Shown piece by piece: positions 26,143 through 34,808 of a stretch of DNA of 64,000 bases. Under the pieces are notes generated by a model. The model was given only the letters and a program-made list of their open reading frames with translations. It was not told the DNA's origin and ran no database searches. The position numbers were made by a program, and so were the translations under genes. Where the stretch lies: contig CAMRBQ010000001.1 of NCBI GenBank assembly GCA_947040495.1, forward strand, positions 49,919 through 113,918, read 5' to 3'. Position 1 is the first letter of the stretch, and each line of letters starts with the position of its first letter. Source of the DNA: an uncultured Spirochaetia bacterium. Its GTDB lineage: Bacteria > Spirochaetota > Brachyspiria > Brachyspirales > Brachyspiraceae.

Positions 26143-26814
26143 ATGTCAAAACGAATCATAATAACTGGCTTTTTTATTTTCACATTGCTTACGAGTAGCA
26201 TGTATGGGGCGGCTCATAAATTTTTTGGCTCGGCAGCCCTACTCATGAGAAATTCATATATATCTCAAATCAGCGCTTTAAGCACCAACGGCAATTGGTA
26301 TGCTGTTAATATAAAAAATTGGCAAGCGCCTAATGTACCCATAGGTGTCGGCATTGCTCTTGGTTATGAAGCCACTTTCAAAAATAATTTATTTTTCAGA
26401 ATTTCTACTGGTATCGAAAGCACAGGAGATTTCATGTGGCCCATAGATATTGGTGGCGGTATTAAATTCAACATAAAAAATGGTGTAAAATTAAGCATGG
26501 GGATTTATTTTGCTACGGTACAAACTGGTGGAAAATTGGGCATTGTTCCAAATATTTTAGGTGTAATAGGAAAAAATCCACCAGAAGAGATTTCCTACTA
26601 TATGGGCATGTTTGGAGCTAAAACAAGAATAGCCTTAGAAATTCCTATAAGTAAAAAAATGGTATTGTCGTCTTTTATTTCTTATGCAGCATACCCACTT
26701 GCCGCCAACAATATTGTTAATGATTTAGATACTGATATTTATATAAACAATTTTGCCCAAAGCTTAAGTCTTGATGGATTTCAAATAGGTTTGGAATTTG
26801 GTTTTATACTCTAG
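26143..26814 (+). CDS. exported protein, probably outer-membrane
   Basis: 223 residues. A signal peptide (SKRIIITGFFIFTLLTSS, then MYG before AAHK) precedes a beta-rich mature part with Gly-rich turns (GVGIALGYEATFKNNLFFR, ISTGIESTGDF) and a C-terminal FQIGLEFGFIL, fitting a small barrel. AAGGATAAC precedes the ATG. It is 8 bases upstream of a lipoprotein metalloprotease, so the two form a likely operon. It does not look like the MKLNKLL family at 10-14 kb beyond the general pattern. Confidence 0.72.
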   Translation: MSKRIIITGFFIFTLLTSSMYGAAHKFFGSAALLMRNSYISQISALSTNGNWYAVNIKNWQAPNVPIGVGIALGYEATFKNNLFFRISTGIESTGDFMWPIDIGGGIKFNIKNGVKLSMGIYFATVQTGGKLGIVPNILGVIGKNPPEEISYYMGMFGAKTRIALEIPISKKMVLSSFISYAAYPLAANNIVNDLDTDIYINNFAQSLSLDGFQIGLEFGFIL

Positions 26815-26822
26815 GAAAAAAA

Positions 26823-27833
26823 ATGAAACTTAAAATATTTATAAAATTAATAATCATAATCGCAATAATGATAAGCATAATCTCTTGCACTAATTATTTA
26901 AATTCCGTAGATGAATTAGACTATTTGTCAAAAAAACAAAAATTAACATTGGCTGAAAAAGACCATTTGTATCCTGCTTGGAATATTAAGCTTAGACATC
27001 TAAAAAATGAATCAAAAAATAGAGCCTTTACAGCAGAACAAAAAGAAACAACACTTCGCATAATGAGTGTCATACGCTTTGTTTTAAATACTCCAGAGTT
27101 TGAAGCGAGGATTCTTAAAAGACAATTAAAATCAAGCAACAATAAAAGTGCTCAAACTACTTCAGCATCAATAGAAGTGGGTGACCCATTAGATTCTAAA
27201 AAATTTTTAAGAACTGTACAAAGAACATTACTTGAAACACAAATTGCCTTGGCAGAACTTAGTGGTGGTGCTCTTGGGCTTGCCACTGTCCCAGACTATT
27301 TTCCATATTTTGAAGATATATATCATAAAGACTATGCTAATATTCTAAAAGAAAATAATAAAGTTACATGGGTAAAATTTGCAAGTTGGCATAACATAAC
27401 TGATACACTAGCCTCTTATGTGAGTGTAGGCGAAGTTATATTGCATGAAACCACACATAACTTAGGATTTACTCATCATATTAATGTTCCTATCTTTGGC
27501 GGACAAGATGCCACCTATACAATAGGTGAAGAATACAAAAATACTTTGCGAGACCCTGCCTTCCTTGAAAAATATAAGCATGAGTTCAAAAAACTTATAC
27601 CATACTTTGAAGAAAAATATACCCAGTTCATCACAACTGAGCCTGCTGTTAAATCAAAAAATATTGATGATAGCAAGAATAATCATTTCCATGTCAAAAC
27701 GCATAGCCCCAGTGGTGAGCCTTTAACTATTGTAGAATGCATTACTGGCGATGAAGCAACAAACTATATCAAGCCATTTCGATATGTGGTGAAAGACGGA
27801 CTAAGAACCACTGACGACTTCATACGAAAATAA
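26823..27833 (+). CDS. lipoprotein zinc metalloprotease (metzincin type)
   Basis: 336 residues. A type II signal peptide ends in the lipobox SIISC (Cys22 lipidated). The zinc motif HETTHNLGFTH at 208-218 fits HExxHxxGxxH, with H208, H212 and H218 as ligands and E209 as catalytic base. The rest resembles no metzincin subfamily I can name. It should act outside the inner membrane, perhaps on host or envelope proteins. AGGAAA precedes the ATG, and an exported barrel-like protein lies 8 bases upstream. The segment after about 265 is hydrophilic. Confidence 0.78.
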   Translation: MKLKIFIKLIIIIAIMISIISCTNYLNSVDELDYLSKKQKLTLAEKDHLYPAWNIKLRHLKNESKNRAFTAEQKETTLRIMSVIRFVLNTPEFEARILKRQLKSSNNKSAQTTSASIEVGDPLDSKKFLRTVQRTLLETQIALAELSGGALGLATVPDYFPYFEDIYHKDYANILKENNKVTWVKFASWHNITDTLASYVSVGEVILHETTHNLGFTHHINVPIFGGQDATYTIGEEYKNTLRDPAFLEKYKHEFKKLIPYFEEKYTQFITTEPAVKSKNIDDSKNNHFHVKTHSPSGEPLTIVECITGDEATNYIKPFRYVVKDGLRTTDDFIRK

Positions 27834-27851
27834 CTACTGCGTACTACTGGT

Positions 27852-27893
27852 GAGGCTATAGTTGCACATTCTATAGTTCAACTATAGCCCCTC
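27852..27893. terminator. inverted repeat between convergent genes
   Basis: GAGGCTATAGTTG (27852-27864) pairs with CAACTATAG-CCCCTC (27879-27893), with one extra base in the stem and a loop holding a third ctatagtt. It follows the metalloprotease stop by 18 bases and contains the stop codon of the restriction-modification gene read from the other side. No T run follows on the plus strand, so it may be a terminator of unusual form or a 3' stabilising hairpin. Confidence 0.5.
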
Positions 27894-30647
27894 CACAATC
27901 TTAATCTCATCCTCACTCAAACCATAAAGCCCATAAACAATGGCGTCAATACTAGCATCAATGCCCAGAGCCTGCCGCTCATAAATCTCCTTCTCAAGAG
28001 GATTTTCGATTGTAGCCATTTTGTTTTTCACAGCGATAATGTTATCAACGAGTTTTACAAGTTTTTTTTCTTGCTCTTCGCTAGGCTCTGGTATTGGAAT
28101 TTGTTTAACTTGTGCTATCCTTATTTTAGGAAATATATCTGTATCAGCTTTAAATTGATTTTCATAAAAATATTGTATTAATTTGGAATTTAAAATACCC
28201 GATAAATATTTTAAATTTACACATTCAGAACGTATGCAATATAAACTTCTATTGGTTATTAATCCTGTATTATCGTATACTGTAGTTATTGTACTTCCTG
28301 TTTCTCTTATAATTATTTTTTCTTTGTTAAAAATATCTTCATTCTTTTTAAACTTTTTATATATTTTATTAGAAATATAACTAATGTTTTTTATACAATA
28401 TCTAGTAATATTTTCACCAAATAAAATTTCTTTTACATCATTATCTTTTTCTATAATTTTATTTTTACCGATTTCTAATCCTCTAGTAATTAAAATATAA
28501 TCAGACAATGGTTTAAATTTGGATTTCAATTTATTTGATATTAGTGTATCTGAAGAGTATATAAAATTTTGATTATTAAAACTATCTTGATTTACAATAG
28601 TTTCTAAAAAATTATTATTACCTCTTTTATAAAAAAGTATTTTATTATTATTCCTATTTTCTTTTTCATAAATAAAAATACATGTTGGCATACTAACATT
28701 ATTGAAGACACCATCACCATAATCTCTAATTACTTTTACAAAGGAATTTTCATAGAAGAATTTTCTAGTTTTTTCATACAACATACCTTTCAAAAATAAA
28801 TTTGGAAAAATAAAACCATTAGTACCTTCTGTTTTTAATAAACTATATGACTTCTCTAAAAAAAGCTGAAATATATCAAAATTACTACCAACATGACAAA
28901 ATCTACCCTTAGCATATGTTTTAGTATTATCATCTAAATTTTCATATTTCACATAAGGCGGATTGCCCAAAACAATATCGAAGCCGCCATTTAAGAATAT
29001 AGTTTTATACTCGCTTTGCCAATCAAAGGCATTTATTTTATACATCGTTTCGCTATCGCCAAAATCAAACTCTTCGCTAGACGAATAAAAATCTGTGCCA
29101 ATAAGTGAATTGCCGCATTTAATATTCTCCTCCATCGAAGGCAATGCTCGCTCCCCAAACATACTCATCTCATCGACAAGGCTCATATTGCTCTCGCCCT
29201 CAAGACATTTCAGCATGAGAGAAAGTTTGGTAACCTCCACAGCCTGCATATCGATGTCGACACCAAATATATTATTTACTAATATACGCTTCTTCATATT
29301 TACAGTAAGGCTGCCATCATCATTAATCGGGCTTTCCTTCTTTATCAAAATGCTAGGTGGATTTTTTATATAATATTTATAATGATAGTCAAGTAAATAT
29401 TTATATGCCCCGATGAGAAAGCTGCCACTACCACAAGATGGGTCGAGTATTTTTATCGCTTCAATTTGCTTTGGGCTTTTATTTTTTATCGCAACACCAA
29501 CTGTATTCTCAACAATATAATCGACTATATATTCAGGCGTATAATAAACCCCACCAGCCTTGCGAACCTCGGGCTTATATTCAATCTTCGCCTTATGATT
29601 TTTATCAAGCGTTATAGTCTTACCCAAAAATTGCTCATAAGCACTACCCAATATCTCAACAGGTATAACAGAAAGCTCATATGGGCTATTCGGATAATAT
29701 AAATCTTTTATAATCCCCTTAATACTTTTATCATCAATAAGAACACTCTTGCTAAGGCTGTCCTTTTTCAAATCAAACAAGCCCGAGTTATAGCGATTAT
29801 CAGCCGCCTCAAATATTTTATATAGCTCCAAATAATAATCACTTGAGTTATCTTTCAATATATTTTCTAATATGCCATACTCTTCGATTCCCCTGTCCTC
29901 AGCAATCCGCAAAAATATAATCCTATCAATTGTATTTTGTACTGTTAGATTTATATCCCTGCTATTCAAATCAGGATTGATCTTACTAACATTTGAAGCA
30001 AGCCTCGTTCTAAATTCATCTAGCGTTTTCAAAAATTCATTATCAACAGCTTCACTGCCTTTCTTGTCTATATTATCTAATGCAAATTTATTAAGCGAGC
30101 CATTTTCTACATTATTCTTTTCAAACAAATCCCATATATAATCAAAATTTTCCAAATAATTATCATGCCTAAAATATTTCAACCTACATTTTGATGACTT
30201 ATCATTTGGTGATGGCTTTTTCGTAGTATCATAAATTGAAAACTCTTCAAAGTCTGTCAATAAACTTATACCAAGCTTCGCACTCCAACCATAACGGCGT
30301 AGTTGATATGCAGGGTCAATATCTTCTTTTATATTAACGAATGGCTTTTTTGCTTCCACAAAAAATAAAATCTTACCATTAATTCGAAATGAATAGTCTG
30401 GCGATTTCGTATGCTTTTTTTTATTCTCATTGACAATAACTTTATCTTCATGAACAACATCACGCCTGATTTGCGCCACCATATTTGTGTTATTAATATG
30501 CCAATTCAAAACTTCAAAAAATGGGTTAATAAAATCTAGCCTAGTCAATGTTTCATTATAATTACTATCTCTATAGTCAGATTGATTAGCCTCAAATTTT
30601 TCAACCAGCTGACTTAATCTTTGATAAGCACTCTCTTTTGTATACAT
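27882..30647 (-). CDS. single-chain restriction-modification enzyme (type IIG-like)
   Basis: 921 residues from the ATG at 30647, preferred over 30692 because GAGAGGGGG lies just upstream. In order: a PD-(D/E)xK nuclease domain (PDYSFRINGKILFFVEAKK), a helical linker, a gamma-class N6-adenine methyltransferase domain (motif I DPSCGSGSFLIGAY, motif IV LGNPPYVKYE) and a C-terminal TaqI-like target recognition region (IPIPEPSEEQEKKLVKLVD). This is the make-up of Eco57I-like enzymes that cut, methylate and recognise DNA in one polypeptide. No separate specificity or helicase gene is near. All motifs look intact, so it may be active phage defence. Confidence 0.85.
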   Translation of the reverse strand: MYTKESAYQRLSQLVEKFEANQSDYRDSNYNETLTRLDFINPFFEVLNWHINNTNMVAQIRRDVVHEDKVIVNENKKKHTKSPDYSFRINGKILFFVEAKKPFVNIKEDIDPAYQLRRYGWSAKLGISLLTDFEEFSIYDTTKKPSPNDKSSKCRLKYFRHDNYLENFDYIWDLFEKNNVENGSLNKFALDNIDKKGSEAVDNEFLKTLDEFRTRLASNVSKINPDLNSRDINLTVQNTIDRIIFLRIAEDRGIEEYGILENILKDNSSDYYLELYKIFEAADNRYNSGLFDLKKDSLSKSVLIDDKSIKGIIKDLYYPNSPYELSVIPVEILGSAYEQFLGKTITLDKNHKAKIEYKPEVRKAGGVYYTPEYIVDYIVENTVGVAIKNKSPKQIEAIKILDPSCGSGSFLIGAYKYLLDYHYKYYIKNPPSILIKKESPINDDGSLTVNMKKRILVNNIFGVDIDMQAVEVTKLSLMLKCLEGESNMSLVDEMSMFGERALPSMEENIKCGNSLIGTDFYSSSEEFDFGDSETMYKINAFDWQSEYKTIFLNGGFDIVLGNPPYVKYENLDDNTKTYAKGRFCHVGSNFDIFQLFLEKSYSLLKTEGTNGFIFPNLFLKGMLYEKTRKFFYENSFVKVIRDYGDGVFNNVSMPTCIFIYEKENRNNNKILFYKRGNNNFLETIVNQDSFNNQNFIYSSDTLISNKLKSKFKPLSDYILITRGLEIGKNKIIEKDNDVKEILFGENITRYCIKNISYISNKIYKKFKKNEDIFNKEKIIIRETGSTITTVYDNTGLITNRSLYCIRSECVNLKYLSGILNSKLIQYFYENQFKADTDIFPKIRIAQVKQIPIPEPSEEQEKKLVKLVDNIIAVKNKMATIENPLEKEIYERQALGIDASIDAIVYGLYGLSEDEIKIVEGL

Positions 30648-30802
30648 CAATCCCCCTCTCAATATCTCTCTTAATGTAGATATTATAAGCATAGAAAATT
30701 AAATCAAGTTATATATCGATTTTGATAATATATTGAGTACTAATATTCATTGTCTATTTTATAGCCTGTAGTAAATTATAAAAAAATAACAAGGCTTCAT
30801 TT

Positions 30803-31477
30803 ATGAAAAAATATATAATCTTAATATCAATATTTATTTTTAATTCAATGGCATTTTCAAATATCAAATTACCAGTTATGTCTGTATTTACACGCATTGA
30901 GGGCAAGCATAATAAAATAGGCCGTGCCCTACTCTCTACAGTTGGCATTGAATTTATGCTTGGCAATGAAATATATTTATATACACAAATACGTGCAACA
31001 TGTACTATTACAGGCAAAGAGAAAGAAGTTGAAAGGAGTAACGGATTTTTCCCAGTAGATGTTGGCGGGCTAATTGGAATGGGTGGATACTTATTTGACA
31101 AAAGAAATGATGATGGCAAAGGCTGGGCAATAGTTGCAAATGGTGCAGTTGGTGTCGATTTATCTATTATAAGCAAGAAATATTTTGAAGAAAATGCACA
31201 AAAAGAAGCTGATAAATATACCTATGAAAATCCAACAGATACACTTGTAAAAACACCAACTTCAACTTTATCTATGTATGGCGGGTCTTTCGCATATATG
31301 TATAGAATCCCTTTGGAGATAAACATGTATGCCCGTTATAATCTTTCAAAGCATTTTGCACTACAGATTGGGCTAAGCATTGGAAGCGATATTGCTTTCA
31401 AATTTGACAATGACGATTCTATAAAGCCATATTATGGAGGCTTTAGATATGGTGCTAGCATAGGGCTTGCGTTCTAA
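30803..31477 (+). CDS. exported protein, probably outer-membrane
   Basis: 224 residues. A signal peptide (MKKYIILISIFIFNSMAFS) precedes a Gly- and aromatic-rich mature region with likely strands (EFMLGNEIYLYTQIRATCTI, FALQIGLSIGSDIAF) ending FRYGASIGLAF. AAGG lies upstream of the ATG. It stands alone between the restriction-modification gene (divergent) and nadE (convergent, 24 bases apart). No family recognised. Confidence 0.7.
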   Translation: MKKYIILISIFIFNSMAFSNIKLPVMSVFTRIEGKHNKIGRALLSTVGIEFMLGNEIYLYTQIRATCTITGKEKEVERSNGFFPVDVGGLIGMGGYLFDKRNDDGKGWAIVANGAVGVDLSIISKKYFEENAQKEADKYTYENPTDTLVKTPTSTLSMYGGSFAYMYRIPLEINMYARYNLSKHFALQIGLSIGSDIAFKFDNDDSIKPYYGGFRYGASIGLAF

Positions 31478-31501
31478 TATAAAATTAATTATTATATGAT
31501 T

Positions 31502-33391
31502 TTATTTTAAAAGAGACTTTTTTAATGCTAAATATTTTTGGCTATAGTATATTTGCGTTTGCGATTCTCTACAACTAGCCAATGGGCTATCACTTAGCAC
31601 AAGCATAGGAGGGGATTGCACTCGCTTTGCAACAGACATTCCTTTAAATAAGCCCCACCAATATTCGAGGTCATCTATAAATCCTTTATCGCTTTTAAAA
31701 TATTGTTTAACAAGCCCTTGTTCACAACCAATATTTTTTTCGAGGCTCCCATCTATATACCATTGTAATATTTCTTCTACTGTAATTTTTTCAAAGCATT
31801 CTACAAATGCCCTAAATAAATAATCATGATATTGATATTTTATAGGGTCGCCCTTACCCTCGTCAACATTTTGATTGCTCGATAATTCAGCACTTGGTAT
31901 AATACTAATGCTATCTTCTGGAATTATCTCTCTATCAAAAGCCTCTTCATTTATATATTTAGCAAGGTCATATATCTGATGTTTCCATAAATCAGCAAGT
32001 GATAAAAGAAATCCAGAAGCATCGCCATATAAAGTCGCATAGCCAACTGTAGTTTCTGTCTTATTGGCATTGCAAGTAAATACACCGCCAAAGCTAGATG
32101 CCAAAGCCGCAAGTATCCTTGAAGACCTATCCCTCGCTTGGATATTTTCGCTAGCAAAACTAGAAATTTTTAGAAATGTTTCTTCACCACTATCTATATT
32201 TATCATAGATGTAGTTTCTATCTGTTGTATAGTATTATCAACCGAAGCTTGTATTGGTAAAATCATATAATGACAGCCTAGATTTATACCAAGTATTTTA
32301 GCAAGATTTTTTGTTGTTTTCGAATTATATGTACTTGGCATATTTACAAGTAGCACATTTTCACTACCAAAGACATATGTATATACAGCAGCAGCCACAG
32401 CAGAATCGATACCGCCAGATACACCAATAATTACACGCCTTATATTCAATGATTCGCTAAACTTTTTTATAGCAAATGTAATAGATTTAAAAATAAGGGC
32501 TATAGATTTTTCTTCATCTATATTTAAAGGGGCATCAAATGTTTTATTTTTAAAATCTATATTTAGATATTCTAGTCTTTCTTCATATAGTCCAGCATTT
32601 GCAATTATGCGACCATCATTATTATAAGCACAGCTATTGCCATCAAATGCATAAAGACATTTTCCACTATTTTGAACACCTATATGATTCACAAATATAA
32701 TCGGAGTCTTAGAGGCTTTTGATTTTTTACTAAAAAACAAATGACGTTTTTTATTCTTCGGTATTGAATATGGTGAACATGCTATATTTACAAATAAATC
32801 TACATCATTATTTTTATTTATAATATCCATAGTCGATAGATTATCTTCTTCATCACTACCATCTTGATAAATTATTGGGGCAATTTTTATGCTTTCGTTT
32901 TTAATATTTATCTCTATTGGCTTTAAATAATCATTTAATTGACTATTATTATCCATAGCAAGTTCTTTATGGCTATAAAAATGTCTTTCATCAGTAGCAT
33001 TAGAATAACATGGCATAATAGTTTTTATTGTAAAATTATAAGGCATATTATCTGATTGTATAAGTTTTTTATTATAGGCTGTAAACAATGCATTGTACTT
33101 TCTAATACTGCCATCATTATTTTTTTTATTATAATCTATCCCAATATTACCAAATATAATAAATATATCTTCTGAAGATTCTATAATCTTTTGACCACAT
33201 TGTTCACATTCTTTTATAAATGACGATTCAAGAAAACTATCGCCTATAACATAGCCCGATATACACATTTGTGGAAATACTATTAAATCAACATTAGAAG
33301 ATTTTGCTTTTCTTATGTAGCTAAGTATTTTTTCAGTGTTTTTATGTGGTTGTATTGGTAAAATTTCTAATTGAGCTAATGCTATTTTCAT
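31502..33391 (-). CDS. nadE: NAD+ synthetase with degenerate glutaminase domain
   Basis: 629 residues, the two-domain form. The C-terminal synthetase domain (from about 318) is intact, with the ATP loop GVSGGIDSAV and the stretch NKTETTVGYATLYGD. The N-terminal nitrilase-like domain (1-280) should hold the triad Glu-Lys-Cys. At those places I read VFPQMCISGY (Q41 for Glu), QSDNMPYN (S113 for Lys) and IIYQD (Y175 for Cys in the usual ICED). The domain therefore probably cannot hydrolyse glutamine, and the enzyme may depend on free ammonia or on another amidotransferase. GGAGAAAT precedes the ATG. It follows rex by 61 bases. Confidence 0.92.
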   Translation of the reverse strand: MKIALAQLEILPIQPHKNTEKILSYIRKAKSSNVDLIVFPQMCISGYVIGDSFLESSFIKECEQCGQKIIESSEDIFIIFGNIGIDYNKKNNDGSIRKYNALFTAYNKKLIQSDNMPYNFTIKTIMPCYSNATDERHFYSHKELAMDNNSQLNDYLKPIEINIKNESIKIAPIIYQDGSDEEDNLSTMDIINKNNDVDLFVNIACSPYSIPKNKKRHLFFSKKSKASKTPIIFVNHIGVQNSGKCLYAFDGNSCAYNNDGRIIANAGLYEERLEYLNIDFKNKTFDAPLNIDEEKSIALIFKSITFAIKKFSESLNIRRVIIGVSGGIDSAVAAAVYTYVFGSENVLLVNMPSTYNSKTTKNLAKILGINLGCHYMILPIQASVDNTIQQIETTSMINIDSGEETFLKISSFASENIQARDRSSRILAALASSFGGVFTCNANKTETTVGYATLYGDASGFLLSLADLWKHQIYDLAKYINEEAFDREIIPEDSISIIPSAELSSNQNVDEGKGDPIKYQYHDYLFRAFVECFEKITVEEILQWYIDGSLEKNIGCEQGLVKQYFKSDKGFIDDLEYWWGLFKGMSVAKRVQSPPMLVLSDSPLASCRESQTQIYYSQKYLALKKSLLK

Positions 33392-33452
33392 ATTTCTCCT
33401 AAAGCATACTAGCTAATAAAATAGCCTGTCATATTATATTAAAATAAAAATA

Positions 33453-34070
33453 TTATTTTGTCATAGTTCTTGTAAAGTATAGCAAAGCCTCAAGCTCAGC
33501 CGATAAATCAACATTGTGTATAACAGATAAATTATTATCATTAAGCCTTACAGGTACAAAGTTAAGCACCCCTTTTATACCAGCCTCTATAATAATATCA
33601 AGCATTTTTTGTGCCTCGCTATCTGGCGTAGAAAGTATGGCGATTTCAATATTTTTTTCCCGAATAAAAGTAGATATTTCTGATATTGGTAGTATAGGTA
33701 TAGTAGAATCTCTGTCTATTTTATTTTCTAAAACATCAAAGCCTGCTACAATAGAAATAGATTCGTTTTCAAATCCCTTATAATTCATAAGACTTCTACC
33801 GAGTTTACCACATCCAACAACAACAATATTCTGTACTTCTTCTTTACCAAGTATTGTATTTATTTGAACAAGTAGATCATCTATTACATATCCACCTTTT
33901 TTATTCCCAGTAATACTAAAAAGTGAGAAATCTTTTCTAACTTGAACAGATGTAATACCTATAGAATCTCCTAAATTATTTGAAAAAACCTTTATAAAAC
34001 CAAATGCTTTCATACGTTTCAAAGCATTTTTATATTTAAGTATACGCATTACCCGATTACGGCTTGTCAT
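33453..34070 (-). CDS. rex: redox-sensing transcriptional repressor Rex
   Basis: 205 residues. The N-terminal winged helix has the Rex pattern (FSNNLGDSIGITSVQVRKDFS and then GGYVIDDL), followed by a Rossmann domain (VVGCGKLGRSLMNY, then GFDV with the NADH-selective Asp) and the C-terminal helix ALLYFTRTM. Rex binds DNA when NAD+ is high and is released by NADH. Its transcript continues into nadE, joining NAD sensing with NAD synthesis. GGATA lies upstream of the ATG. Confidence 0.93.
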   Translation of the reverse strand: MTSRNRVMRILKYKNALKRMKAFGFIKVFSNNLGDSIGITSVQVRKDFSLFSITGNKKGGYVIDDLLVQINTILGKEEVQNIVVVGCGKLGRSLMNYKGFENESISIVAGFDVLENKIDRDSTIPILPISEISTFIREKNIEIAILSTPDSEAQKMLDIIIEAGIKGVLNFVPVRLNDNNLSVIHNVDLSAELEALLYFTRTMTK

Positions 34071-34117
34071 TTTTTATATCCTAAAAGAGTACAGTACAAA
34101 CTAAATGAACGAGCAAT

Positions 34118-34145
34118 ATTTTAACAGCTATGTCAAAAATGTCAA
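34118..34145 (-). promoter_or_regulatory. sigma-70-type promoter of rex-nadE
   Basis: Minus-strand TTGACA (34140-34145) and TAAAAT (34118-34123) are 16 bases apart. The -10 lies in CTGTTAAAATATTG, which resembles one half of the Rex consensus TTGTTAAxxxxTTAACAA, so autoregulation is possible but weakly supported. Confidence 0.6.
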
Positions 34146-34298
34146 ACATGGTACATTATCTTTTATTTAAAGTGAACATTTTCTATTATATATAACAATA
34201 AAAAACATTATTTTCCTAAATATAATTTACTACATAAGTATTAATTTTAAATACTATATCATTGATTTTATATTAAAACTATATATATTATATCTAGT

Positions 34299-34766
34299 AT
34301 GGAAAAGAATAAAAAAAACAAAAATAATAGTGAAATCATCAGAAACAAAAAAGCAACTCATGAATATGAAATAATCGAAAGATATGAAGTTGGAATTGTG
34401 CTTGTTGGAACAGAGGTCAAATCTCTTAGAGAAAAAAATCTAACTATATCAGATAGTTATGCAACATTCAAAGGTGATGAGCTTTATTTAATAAACCTAC
34501 ATATATCGCATTATAATTTTGGCAATATAAATAACCATGAACCATCTCGTAGCCGAAAATTACTCATGCATAAAAAAGAGCTCAAAAAATTATATGGAAA
34601 AATAAAAGAGCAAGGGCTCACACTTGTACCAATAAAACTATATTTCTCTGGACATAAGATAAAACTTGAACTTGGACTTGGAAAAGGAAAGAAAAACCAT
34701 GATAAAAGGCAGGTTCTAAAGCAAAAAACATTGGATAGAGAAATGGAAAGATATATAAAAAGATAA
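34299..34766 (+). CDS. smpB: SsrA-binding protein
   Basis: 155 residues with KKATHEYEIIERYEVGIVLVGTEVKSLR at the N-terminus and the basic tail KKNHDKRQVLKQKTLDREM that enters the mRNA channel. It is a partner of tmRNA in ribosome rescue. The ssrA RNA gene itself is not seen in the window. Divergent from rex; manC follows after 42 bases on the same strand. Confidence 0.96.
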   Translation: MEKNKKNKNNSEIIRNKKATHEYEIIERYEVGIVLVGTEVKSLREKNLTISDSYATFKGDELYLINLHISHYNFGNINNHEPSRSRKLLMHKKELKKLYGKIKEQGLTLVPIKLYFSGHKIKLELGLGKGKKNHDKRQVLKQKTLDREMERYIKR

Positions 34767-34808
34767 TTATTTTATAGATTATATTAACCTAAATAAAGGA
34801 GTCTAGTA

